A DNA stretch of 36,277 nucleotides from Labilithrix sp. (lineage in GTDB: Bacteria; Myxococcota_A; Polyangia; Polyangiales; Polyangiaceae): the NCBI GenBank assembly GCA_019637175.1, contig JAHBWD010000078.1, positions 1 through 36,277 on the forward strand, written 5' to 3'. Shown here piece after piece: positions 7,433 through 14,756 of the stretch; the stretch's first letter is position 1; each line of letters starts with the position of its first letter. The translations under genes and the position numbers were made by a program. The notes beneath the pieces are model-generated. The model saw only the letters and a program-made list of their open reading frames with translations, searched no databases and had not been told where the DNA came from.

Positions 7433-8332
7433 GTGCAACGCCTCAATTATTCCCACCTCCTCTACTTTTGGTGCGTCGCCCGCGAAGGAGGCCTCGCGCC
7501 CGCGAGCAAGGCCCTGCGCCTGACGCCCCAGACCCTGAGCGGGCAGATCCGGGCCTTCGAAAGCTCGCTCGGCAAGCGACTCTTCACGAAGTCGGGGCGT
7601 AAGCTGGTTCTCACCGACGCGGGCCGTGTGGCGTTCCGCTACGCCGATGAGATCTTCGCGCTCGGGCAGGAGCTCGGGGCCGCGCTCGAGCGCGGCACGG
7701 CGGCGGCCGAAGCCGTGCGCCTCGACGTCGGCCTCGTCGAGGCGCTCCCGAAGATGATCGTCGAGCGCCTCCTCGAGCCGGTCTTGTCGCTCACGCCGCC
7801 CGTTCGCCTCTCGTGCCGCGAGGGCAAGCTCCAGGAGCTCGTGGGCGCGCTCGGCGCGCACACGCTCGACGTCGTGCTCGGCGACGAGCCGCTCGCGCCC
7901 GGCGGCGCCGTGCGCGCGTTCACCCACTTGCTCGGCGAGTGCGGCGTCACCTTCTTCGCGAGCGCCGAGCTGGCTTCACGGCACCGCAAGTTCCCGGGCG
8001 CGCTCGACGGGGCGCCTCTCCTCGTGCCGGCGCCGGGCACGGCGCTCCGCCGACAGCTCGACGCGTTCTTCGAGCGCCACCGGGTCGCGCCGCACATCGT
8101 CGGCGAGTTCGAAGACAGCGCGCTCCTCAAGGCGTTCGGCGCCGCCGGCCACGGGATCTTCTGCGTCCCCAGCACGGTCGCGCGCGAGGTCGGCGCGATG
8201 TACGACGTGCGCGCGATCGCCTCGACCGACGAGGTCGTCGAGCGCTTCTACGCGTTCTCGGTCGAGCGCAAGATCAAGAACCCCGCCGTCGCCACGATCT
8301 CGCAGGCGGCGCGCGGCAAGCTCTTCACCTGA
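7433..8332 (+). CDS. LysR-family transcriptional regulator, NhaR-like
   Basis: Regulator of 299 residues. The start is GTG at 7433, giving VQRLNYSHLLYFWCVAREGG, which aligns with the very start of NhaR-type proteins. The winged helix-turn-helix occupies about residues 1-60 (KALRLTPQTLSGQIRAFESS and GRKLVLTDAGRVAFRYADEI). The remainder is the two-lobed effector-binding domain (for example VRLDVGLVEALPKMIVERLL and LDVVLGDEPL). In E. coli NhaR controls Na+/H+ antiporter genes; here the divergent neighbours are a DUF1275 membrane protein and a carbonic anhydrase, the likely targets. Its last 8 bp overlap the end of the convergent membrane-protein gene. Family secure, NhaR subgroup moderately secure, effector unknown. 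Confidence 0.93.
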   Translation: MQRLNYSHLLYFWCVAREGGLAPASKALRLTPQTLSGQIRAFESSLGKRLFTKSGRKLVLTDAGRVAFRYADEIFALGQELGAALERGTAAAEAVRLDVGLVEALPKMIVERLLEPVLSLTPPVRLSCREGKLQELVGALGAHTLDVVLGDEPLAPGGAVRAFTHLLGECGVTFFASAELASRHRKFPGALDGAPLLVPAPGTALRRQLDAFFERHRVAPHIVGEFEDSALLKAFGAAGHGIFCVPSTVAREVGAMYDVRAIASTDEVVERFYAFSVERKIKNPAVATISQAARGKLFT

Positions 8333-8990
8333 AGCGGAGCTGATCCTCGTAGTCCACGAGCCGCCTCGGCCACACGCCGAGGATCGTCTCGTCGGCGCCG
8401 AGGAGCACGACGTCGTCGCGGTTGCGCCACTCGACCCGAGGTGGAGCCGCGTCGCATTCGAAGGGACCCACGTGCGCGACGACGCGCACGGTGTGGGCGC
8501 CGACGTCGACGCCCACGCCATAGCTGCACCCGTACGCGTAGGCGTAAGCCGTCCGACCGTCGGCGCGCGTCGCGCGCGCGAGCACGCGCGGCGACGCTGG
8601 GCGCAAGCCGACGACGAGCACGAGCGCGACGGCGACGGCGGCGATCTGAACGGCGACCGCTCTCCAGGTGTGACCGCGCTTCTTCGCGCGGGGCAGCGGC
8701 AGCCCGCGCCATGCGCGCATCGTCATGAGGAGCACGAAGGGAATCGTGAGGAGGAGCGCGACCGCCGCGAGGTTCCCGGCGATCACGGTGTCGGGCGCCA
8801 GCAGGCAGTCTTGCGAGCCGGCGTCGGCGTTCAGTCCGCCGAACGTCACGGCCGCGACGCCGGCGACGACGAGGCCGACGTATCGCGGCGCCCCGATCAG
8901 GCGCGCGACGGCCGAACGCGATCGATCGCGCAGGCGCGGGCGCCACGCGCACGCCTCGCGCCCGCTCTCGCGGTACGGCGACCTCCCCAT
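8325..8990 (-). CDS. Hypothetical membrane protein
   Basis: Protein of 221 residues not resembling a named family that I can recognise. An Arg-rich N terminus (residues 1-33) precedes a hydrophobic helix (YVGLVVAGVAAVTFGGL), a second (AGNLAAVALLLTIPFVLLM) and a third (AVAVQIAAVAVALVLVVGL). The C-terminal 85 residues are a soluble domain with YAYAYGCSYGVGVDVG and DETILGVWPRRLVDYE. It follows the AgmX/PglI-type lipoprotein gene after 15 bp, so the two are probably one operon. No strong ribosome site precedes ATG 8990. The 3' end overlaps the convergent LysR gene by 8 bp. Coding support is codon usage and clean membrane helices. Confidence 0.65.
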   Translation of the reverse strand: MGRSPYRESGREACAWRPRLRDRSRSAVARLIGAPRYVGLVVAGVAAVTFGGLNADAGSQDCLLAPDTVIAGNLAAVALLLTIPFVLLMTMRAWRGLPLPRAKKRGHTWRAVAVQIAAVAVALVLVVGLRPASPRVLARATRADGRTAYAYAYGCSYGVGVDVGAHTVRVVAHVGPFECDAAPPRVEWRNRDDVVLLGADETILGVWPRRLVDYEDQLRFR

Positions 8991-9005
8991 CGGCCGAAGC
9001 GTAGC

Positions 9006-9371
9006 TCAAAGACGAACGCGCAGCTTCATCGCGACCGGGGGACCTTCGAACTTCGGGATCGCCACCTGCGCGAGATCGGCCTGCACGCAAGCGGCCTGGC
9101 GGCCCTCGGCCGGCGTCGTCTCGACGCGGCTCACGCGGCCGCTAGGCTCGAACTCGACGGTGGCGTGGACGACGACCGGCTCGGCGCCGCGACAGGCCTT
9201 GAGGTGCAGCGAGGCGGCGGCCAGCGCCGTCTTCGCGTCGTCGTGGGGGAACGAGGGCGTCGACTCGGGGGTCGCAGCGGTCGTGTGCGCGACGGAGACG
9301 GGCGCCGGCGGGGCGGCGGTGCATGCGACCACGCAGGAGATCGCAACGAAGGAGAGTGAACGAACGATCAC
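9006..9371 (-). CDS. Small lipoprotein with AgmX/PglI-type C-terminal domain
   Basis: Protein of 121 residues. I place the start at GTG 9371 rather than at the upstream ATG 9485, because GAGG sits 6 bp before it and it opens directly into a lipoprotein signal (VIVRSLSFVAISCVVAC, lipobox VVAC, Cys17). The C-terminal half (VVVHATVEFEPSGRVSRVET, then CVQADLAQVAIPKFEGPPV and a final RVRL) matches the TonB-C-like domain widespread in myxobacterial AgmX/PglI proteins. Such domains are linked with envelope complexes and gliding motility in Myxococcus, but no function can be assigned to this short version. It is followed by a membrane-protein gene 15 bp downstream. Confidence 0.78.
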   Translation of the reverse strand: MIVRSLSFVAISCVVACTAAPPAPVSVAHTTAATPESTPSFPHDDAKTALAAASLHLKACRGAEPVVVHATVEFEPSGRVSRVETTPAEGRQAACVQADLAQVAIPKFEGPPVAMKLRVRL

Positions 9372-9430
9372 GAAGAACCTCGCAGGCGCCGGGAAAACGC
9401 GAAAAAGAGGACGGAAGAGAAGGCGGAGAT

Positions 9431-9508
9431 CCGGCCCCGAGCAACCTTCGAGCCGGCCCGGGCATCTCGGGAACCGAGAGGGCATGGACGGGCTTGCGCC
9501 CGCGCCTC
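9431..9508 (+). other. Possible structured leader upstream of ribA
   Basis: In the 255-bp divergent gap 9372-9626, three consecutive stem-loops can be drawn: CCGGC 9431-9435 with GCCGG 9452-9456; TCTCGG 9465-9470 with CCGAGA 9474-9479 (loop GAA); and CGGGC 9489-9493 with GCCCG 9498-9502 (loop TTGC), extended by GAGG 9478-9481 with CCTC 9505-9508. The second stem and the extension of the third share bases 9478-9479, so they partly exclude each other. I do not see the conserved FMN-riboswitch core. In GC-rich DNA such stems also arise by chance. Confidence 0.25.
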
Positions 9509-9626
9509 ATGGATGACAGAACGCCACGTCGGCCTTACGGTTTTTCCCGACTCTAGGAGCGCGACCGGTTCCGACCGTGTTCCTCGGCCGAGACCGCAAG
9601 ACCAAAGAATTTCAGGAGAAAATGAG

Positions 9627-10313
9627 ATGCACGTCCCCGAGAGGGTGATCCGGCCTCACGCCCCCACGACCCGCTGGCTGGCTGCCGCCGAGCTGCCGAC
9701 CCGCTTCGGCCACTTCACGACCCACGTTTTTCGGACGACCGAGCCTGGCGACGGCGCCTGCTTCAAGGAGCACGTCGCGCTCGTCTTCGGCGACATCCGC
9801 GGGCACGTCGAGCTCCCGATCCGGATCCACTCCGAGTGCATCACGAGCGAGGTGTTCGGATCGCTCAAGTGCGATTGCAAAGAGCAGCTCGACGCGGCGC
9901 TGCGCGAGGTCGCGCGGCGCGGCGCCGGCGCCGTGCTCTACCTGCGCCAAGAGGGCCGCGGCATCGGCCTCGCCAACAAGATCCGCGCGTACGAGCTACA
10001 GGCCCAGGGGGCCGACACCGTCGACGCCAACCGCCTCCTCGGCCTGCCCGACGACGCGCGCGAGTACCACGCGGCGGCGCACATGCTCGCGCACTTCGAC
10101 GTGAAGAGCGTCGTGCTGATGACGAACAACCCGGCCAAGGTCGAGGCGCTCCGCTCGCTCTCGGTCGACGTCGCCGGGCGCCTGCCGGTCGTCGTCGAGC
10201 CGACGGCGTTCTCCGCGGGGTACCTCGAAACGAAGCGAGCGCGGATGGCCCACGAGCTGCCGGCCCGTTTTCGCGAGGATTCACGGGTGCCGACGCAGGG
10301 CGAAGCCGAGTGA
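9627..10313 (+). CDS. ribA: GTP cyclohydrolase II
   Basis: Catalyses the first step of riboflavin synthesis, opening GTP to the pyrimidine intermediate with release of formate and pyrophosphate. The 228-residue length fits a stand-alone RibA without the DHBP-synthase half. The zinc site is visible as Cys71, Cys82 and Cys84 in HSECITSEVFGSLKCDC. The catalytic/nucleotide region is RQEGRGIGLANKIRAYELQ and the C-terminal NNPAKVEALRS is typical. ATG 9627 is chosen over upstream frame because GGAG (9615-9618) lies 8 bp before it. It stands apart from other rib genes; the next gene, an OmpA-like protein, is 37 bp downstream and may share the transcript. Confidence 0.95.
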   Translation: MHVPERVIRPHAPTTRWLAAAELPTRFGHFTTHVFRTTEPGDGACFKEHVALVFGDIRGHVELPIRIHSECITSEVFGSLKCDCKEQLDAALREVARRGAGAVLYLRQEGRGIGLANKIRAYELQAQGADTVDANRLLGLPDDAREYHAAAHMLAHFDVKSVVLMTNNPAKVEALRSLSVDVAGRLPVVVEPTAFSAGYLETKRARMAHELPARFREDSRVPTQGEAE

Positions 10314-10350
10314 CCTCCGGCCCACGGGCCTGTAATGTGCGGGCGACGCG

Positions 10351-12342
10351 ATGTCGCTCTCGATCCGTGGCCTTTTCGCCGCCGCTCTCGCCGTCGTCTT
10401 GACGATCTTCGCCGCCCGCGCGCACGCGCAGGCGCTGCCGTCGCTCGACACGCGAACCTGGCGGCCGTCGACCGATCCGAACGCGGGGCTCGTCGTCGAG
10501 CCCGCGGTCACGCCCGGCGCCGGCGTGCTGAGCTTCGGCGCGTACTCGCACTACGCGTACAGGCCGCTCACGCTGCGGCGGACGGGCACCGACGACGTCG
10601 CGCTCCGCCCGCTCGAGCACGTCCTCGGGCTCGACGCCGTGGCCAACGTCGGCATCGGCTCGCGCTTCGCCCTCGGCCTCGCGGTGCCGCTCGTGCTCTA
10701 TCAAGACGGCTCGCGACCGCTGCCGCCCACCGTCTCGCAGGTCGACAAGGTCCCGAGCTCGGCGATCGGCGATCTCGCCGTCACGATGAAGGGCTCGCTC
10801 ATCCGGAACGAAGGCGGCGGCTTCGGCCTCGCGGCGCTCGGCAACGTGACGTTCCCCACCGGAAGCCGAGAGAGCTTCGCCGGCGAGGGCGCGATGACCG
10901 CGACCGCGCGGATGCTTGCTGAATACACGCTCCTCGTCGCGACGGCGCAGGCGAGCCTCGGCTACAAGCTCCGCACCGATCACCGGACGTGGCCGGCCGC
11001 CGAGGTCGGCGGCTACCGCTTCGGCGACGAGCTGCCGTGGTCGTTCGGCGTCGCGCTCAAGCCCGGCGTCTTCGGCGTCGATCCGGGCAACCGCCAGCGC
11101 TGGGAGCTCGGCTTCCACGGGTGGCTGCCCGCCGGTCCGGTCGGCCCGTTCGGCGCGGGCGACCGCGGGAGCGCGGCGCTCTCGCCCGTCATGCTCGCGG
11201 TGAGCAACCGCATCGAGCTCGGTCGCTACCGCGACGCCTTCATCCTCGCGGGCATCGAGATCGGGCTCAGCGACGCGGTCGGCGTGCCCGGGTTCCGAGG
11301 CGTCATCGGCATCGGCTGGGCGCCGCGCGATCACGACATGGATCACGACGGGATCAAGGACGACATCGACGGCTGCCCCGAGATCCCCGAAGACAAAGAC
11401 GGCTTCGAAGACGCCGACGGCTGCCCCGAGATCGACAACGACGACGACGGGATCCTCGATCGCGAAGACGCGTGTCCGAACGTGAAGGGCGTGCCCTCGA
11501 AGGACCCGAAGCGCAACGGCTGCCCGCTCGACGACGCCGACGGCGACGGCGTGGCCGACGCGGTCGACGCGTGCCCGAAGGAGAAGGGCGTCGCCACCAA
11601 CGACCCGAAGACGAACGGCTGCCCCGCGAGCGATCAAGACAACGACGGCATCCCCGACATCCTCGACAAGTGTCCGACGCAGCCCGAAGACAAAGACGGC
11701 TTCCAAGACGAAGACGGCTGCCCCGATCCCGACAACGACGGCGACGGCATCACCGATCGCGACGACGCGTGCCCCAACCAGGCGGGCGAACCGTCGAGCG
11801 ATCCGGCGAAGAACGGGTGCCCGAACACCGATCGCGACGGCGACACCTACGAGAACGACGTCGACAAGTGCCCCGACATCGCCGAGGTCTTCAACGGCGT
11901 CGACGACGACGACGGCTGCCCCGACGAGGGCGGCAAGCTGCTCGTGACGATCGACGACAAGCGCGCGGTGCGCCTCGCGACCCCGCTCAAGATCACCGGC
12001 GACCAGACCGGCGCCGACGTCGATCCGTCGAGCATCCCGACGCTGCGCGCGCTCGCGCTCGAGCTGAATCGACACCGCGACTGGACGCTCGCGATCGGCG
12101 TGCGCCCGGGCCCGGGCGACGCGACGAAGGCGCAGCTCGACGCGCTCGCGCGATCGTTCGCCGTCGTGCGCGTGCTCTCCTCGTTCTCCCGGCGTGACGG
12201 CGTCGCCGAGTCGATCGCGTGGGACGCCGTGAAGAACCGCCCGCAGGCCGAGACGGGCGTGGCGTTCCTCGTCCTGGCGCCGAGCACGCCCGCGCCGGCG
12301 CCGACGGCGACGCCTGCTCCCGCTCCCGCGCCCAAGCCATGA
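10351..12342 (+). CDS. Outer-membrane protein with thrombospondin type-3 repeats and OmpA-like C terminus
   Basis: Protein of 663 residues in three parts. After a signal peptide (AAALAVVLTIFAARAHA) comes a predicted beta-barrel, residues about 30-325, with alternating strands such as FGAYSHYAYRPLTLR and FALGLAVPLVLYQ. Residues about 327-527 are acidic calcium-binding thrombospondin type-3 repeats (units such as DNDGDGITDRDDACPN). The C-terminal 110 residues sit where the OmpA peptidoglycan-binding domain normally is, but the usual GHTD and LSxxRA motifs are not recognisable, so cell-wall binding is doubtful. A Pro/Ala tail ends the protein. The stop overlaps the start of the HEAT-repeat gene (ATGA). 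Probably a surface or structural protein; ligand unknown. Confidence 0.88.
   Translation: MSLSIRGLFAAALAVVLTIFAARAHAQALPSLDTRTWRPSTDPNAGLVVEPAVTPGAGVLSFGAYSHYAYRPLTLRRTGTDDVALRPLEHVLGLDAVANVGIGSRFALGLAVPLVLYQDGSRPLPPTVSQVDKVPSSAIGDLAVTMKGSLIRNEGGGFGLAALGNVTFPTGSRESFAGEGAMTATARMLAEYTLLVATAQASLGYKLRTDHRTWPAAEVGGYRFGDELPWSFGVALKPGVFGVDPGNRQRWELGFHGWLPAGPVGPFGAGDRGSAALSPVMLAVSNRIELGRYRDAFILAGIEIGLSDAVGVPGFRGVIGIGWAPRDHDMDHDGIKDDIDGCPEIPEDKDGFEDADGCPEIDNDDDGILDREDACPNVKGVPSKDPKRNGCPLDDADGDGVADAVDACPKEKGVATNDPKTNGCPASDQDNDGIPDILDKCPTQPEDKDGFQDEDGCPDPDNDGDGITDRDDACPNQAGEPSSDPAKNGCPNTDRDGDTYENDVDKCPDIAEVFNGVDDDDGCPDEGGKLLVTIDDKRAVRLATPLKITGDQTGADVDPSSIPTLRALALELNRHRDWTLAIGVRPGPGDATKAQLDALARSFAVVRVLSSFSRRDGVAESIAWDAVKNRPQAETGVAFLVLAPSTPAPAPTATPAPAPAPKP
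11329..11932 (+). repeat. In-frame thrombospondin type-3 repeat array
   Basis: About six units built on D-x-D-x-D-G-x-x-D followed by a C-P pair, with alternating short and long spacers (KGVPSKDPKRNGCP, KGVATNDPKTNGCP, AGEPSSDPAKNGCP). The two copies of EDKDGF(E/Q)D(A/E)DGCP are nearly identical, suggesting recent internal duplication. Each unit is expected to bind calcium and to lock by disulfides. Confidence 0.85.
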
Positions 12343-14486
12343 AGGCGACGGCGCGCGCCGGCGTGTTCCTCGCGGCGACCGCGTGCGCGCTCGCCGCCGC
12401 GGCGCAGCCTGGTCGCCGAACGCCGGCTCCCGCGGCGCCGGCGACGACCGCGCCGGGCAACGTCCGGGCGCACGTCGGCACCGACTTCGCCGCGCGGCTC
12501 TTGCGCTCGATCGATCCCGACGAGCGCATCCGGGGCATCCAGCGCGCCGCCGCGATCGGATCGCCCGAGGCGATCGCGCTCCTGATCCAGGCCACCGAGG
12601 GGAGCCCGGTCGTGCGATCCGACGCGCGCGCGCTCCTCGAGCTGGCGCGCGCGCTCTCGCGCTTCGCCGAGCAGGAGCGCGCGCGCGCGGCCCTCTTGCT
12701 CATCGTGAACGCCGGCCACCCGGGCCTCGCCGGGCGGCTCGCGCGATCGTCCGAGGCTTCGTCGTTCGAAGAAGGCGATCCGGTCGCGCGCACGGAGCTC
12801 GCGCGACAGACCGCGGCGATCGCGCTGGCGCGCTCGGGCAACGACCGCGGGCTCGAGCAGCTCTACGGCGTCGCGCGCAGCACCGCGAGCGGTCAGGCCG
12901 CCGCGATGCACGCCTTGACGCTCTCGCCGCCGCGCGATCCCGGCTTCTTCGGCAACGCGGGCGCGGCGCTGCCCGCGCCGGTCGTGCGGATGCTCGGGCA
13001 GCTCGGCGATCTGCGCGCCCTCGACGTCCTCCACGCCGCCGCCCGGACGACCGATCCCAACGTGAGAGGCGCGGCGATCGTCTCGCTCGCCGAGCTGGGC
13101 GACGAGCGCGCGATCGCGCTCGCGCGCTCGGCGATCGCCGAGTCCGACGCCCGTCTTCGCGCCGCCGCCGGCGAAGCGTTCGTGCTGCTCGTGGCGCCGG
13201 AGCGCTTCAAGGCCGTCGCCGCCCTCGTGGCCGACGAGGCGACCACGTCGATCGGCGTGCGCCTCGCCGAGCGCGTGTATCACCCGGAGATCACGAAGCT
13301 CCTCGCGGCGCGCGCGCTCGAGCACACCGACGGAGACCTGCGCGCCGCCGCGATCCGTGCGCTCGGGCGCTCGCCAGAGAACGCGGCCGCGACCGCCCTC
13401 GCCGTGCCTTCCCTCCTCGCCGATCCCGTCTTCGGCTACCAGGCCGCGCTCGCGCTCGCGCGATCGCCCGCGCCGAACGCGCTCGAGCTCGTCACGGCGC
13501 TCGCGTCGGGCAAGCTCGCGGGGCTCGGCGTCCGCGCGTACGTCGTGCGCGCGCTCGTGCGTGGAGAGCGGAGCGCCGCCGCCGACGCAGTCCTCGCGCG
13601 GCTGGCCTCGTCGCGAAACGGACGCGAGCGCGCGCTCGGCGTCTTCGGGCGCGTCGCCCTCGGCGACGCGAGCCCCGAGGCGTCGCTCGCCGATCCCGAC
13701 GCGCAGGTTCGGCGGGCCGCGGCGATGGGAACGCTGGGCCGGCCTTCGAACAAGACGAGCCAGATGCTCCTCTCGCGTCTCGCGAAAGAGCCCGATCCGG
13801 TCGTGCGGCAGCTCCTCGCCTTCGGCCTCGAGAGCGGCGATCCCGACGGCCTCGTGACGACCACTTCGCTCGTCGATCGCGCCGAGTCGGGAGGCGCCGA
13901 CGCGCCGCTCGCGGTCTACGCCCTCACGCGTCGCGCCGACGAGCCGCTCGCGCGCAAGGTCGGTCAGCTCCTCGCTTCGAAGGACGCGGTGATCCGCGCC
14001 CACGCCGCGCGGGGCCTCGCGCTGAGCGCGCTCCCCGACGCGTCGGGCCGCCTCGCCGGCGCGTACGCCTACGAGACGGACGTGACGGTGCGCCGCGCGA
14101 TCGTCGCCGCCCTCGCGGCGCGCACGCAGGACGCGAACGCGCCCGCGCGCAAGACGACGCTCGAGATCGCCTCGCAGCTCGATCCCGACGGTCCGACCCG
14201 ACAGGCCGCGCGCCGCGCCGTGCTCGGCGTCGCCGCGACGGGCGCCCTCGTTCCGCGGGGCTCGGCCTTCGTCGAGACGGCGTGGCTCCGCCTCACGGAG
14301 GGCGCGAGCGCGCCCTCCGGCGGCGGATCGCTCGCGCTCGTCGGCTCGCTCGTGCGGTCCGACGGCGTCGCCGTTCCCCTCGCGTTCGACGACGAGGGGT
14401 TCGCGATCGTCTCCGGCCTCCCTCCCGGCGAGGCTCGGCTCGTGCTTGCGCCCCGCCTGCCGTCGTACAAGGCTGGCGCGCCATGA
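12339..14486 (+). CDS. Secreted HEAT-repeat protein
   Basis: Protein of 715 residues starting at ATG 12339, which overlaps the preceding stop as ATGA. A signal peptide (ARAGVFLAATACALAAAAQ) precedes a Pro/Ala linker and then a long array of HEAT-like helical pairs with the usual hydrophobic/Arg pattern (LLRSIDPDERIRGIQRAAAI, DPNVRGAAIVSLAELGDERA, DGDLRAAAIRALGRSPENAA and DAVIRAHAARGLALSALPDA). The last 60 residues form a beta-rich tail (SLALVGSLVRSDGVAVPLAF). HEAT arrays serve as protein-binding scaffolds; no catalytic site is visible. Translational coupling to the OmpA/TSP3 protein suggests the two act together in the periplasm or at the outer membrane, which is inference. Confidence 0.87.
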   Translation: MKATARAGVFLAATACALAAAAQPGRRTPAPAAPATTAPGNVRAHVGTDFAARLLRSIDPDERIRGIQRAAAIGSPEAIALLIQATEGSPVVRSDARALLELARALSRFAEQERARAALLLIVNAGHPGLAGRLARSSEASSFEEGDPVARTELARQTAAIALARSGNDRGLEQLYGVARSTASGQAAAMHALTLSPPRDPGFFGNAGAALPAPVVRMLGQLGDLRALDVLHAAARTTDPNVRGAAIVSLAELGDERAIALARSAIAESDARLRAAAGEAFVLLVAPERFKAVAALVADEATTSIGVRLAERVYHPEITKLLAARALEHTDGDLRAAAIRALGRSPENAAATALAVPSLLADPVFGYQAALALARSPAPNALELVTALASGKLAGLGVRAYVVRALVRGERSAAADAVLARLASSRNGRERALGVFGRVALGDASPEASLADPDAQVRRAAAMGTLGRPSNKTSQMLLSRLAKEPDPVVRQLLAFGLESGDPDGLVTTTSLVDRAESGGADAPLAVYALTRRADEPLARKVGQLLASKDAVIRAHAARGLALSALPDASGRLAGAYAYETDVTVRRAIVAALAARTQDANAPARKTTLEIASQLDPDGPTRQAARRAVLGVAATGALVPRGSAFVETAWLRLTEGASAPSGGGSLALVGSLVRSDGVAVPLAFDDEGFAIVSGLPPGEARLVLAPRLPSYKAGAP

Positions 14487-14752
14487 GCGAGCAGCCGAAG
14501 GCCGCGCCGCGCACCTTCGAGGAGGGCATCAAGCGCCTGTCCGAGATCGTGCAAGCGCTCGAGCGCGGCGATCTGCCGCTCGAGGAGTCGCTCCGCCTCT
14601 TCGAGGAAGGCGTGAGCCTCTCGCGCGCGTCGCAAGAGCGGCTCGACTCGGCGCAGAAGCGCGTCGAAGAGCTGCTCGGCTTCGAGCGCGACGGCAAGCC
14701 GCGCACGACGCCCTTCGAGGTCCGCGGTTCGGACGAGGGCAAGGGCACCTGA
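14483..14752 (+). CDS. xseB: Exodeoxyribonuclease VII small subunit
   Basis: Small subunit of the single-strand-specific exonuclease VII; 89 residues, normal for the family. The XseB pattern is clear: FEEGIKRLSEIVQALERGDL, PLEESLRLFEEGVSL and the C-terminal helix AQKRVEELL. The ATG at 14483 overlaps the HEAT-repeat stop (ATGA). The large-subunit gene xseA is not in the window. The stop is only 4 bp from the stop of the convergent FadL-like gene, leaving no room for a separate terminator. Confidence 0.95.
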   Translation: MSEQPKAAPRTFEEGIKRLSEIVQALERGDLPLEESLRLFEEGVSLSRASQERLDSAQKRVEELLGFERDGKPRTTPFEVRGSDEGKGT

Positions 14753-14756
14753 GCGA

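Noticed and set aside
7348..7446. N-terminal extension of DUF1275 to ATG 7446
   Set aside because: It would read through its own promoter and the operator and overlap the divergent regulator's start, and the extra residues show no conserved character.
9372..9626. FMN riboswitch before ribA
   Set aside because: The conserved FMN aptamer core sequences are not recognisable, although hairpins are present.
11329..11932. CRISPR-like or satellite repeat
   Set aside because: The periodicity is in-frame and encodes calcium-binding thrombospondin repeats; no constant repeat with unique spacers.
9865..14003. Long minus-strand frames opposite the OmpA/TSP3 and HEAT genes
   Set aside because: Their repetitive composition reflects the sense-strand repeats; no start signal or domain.
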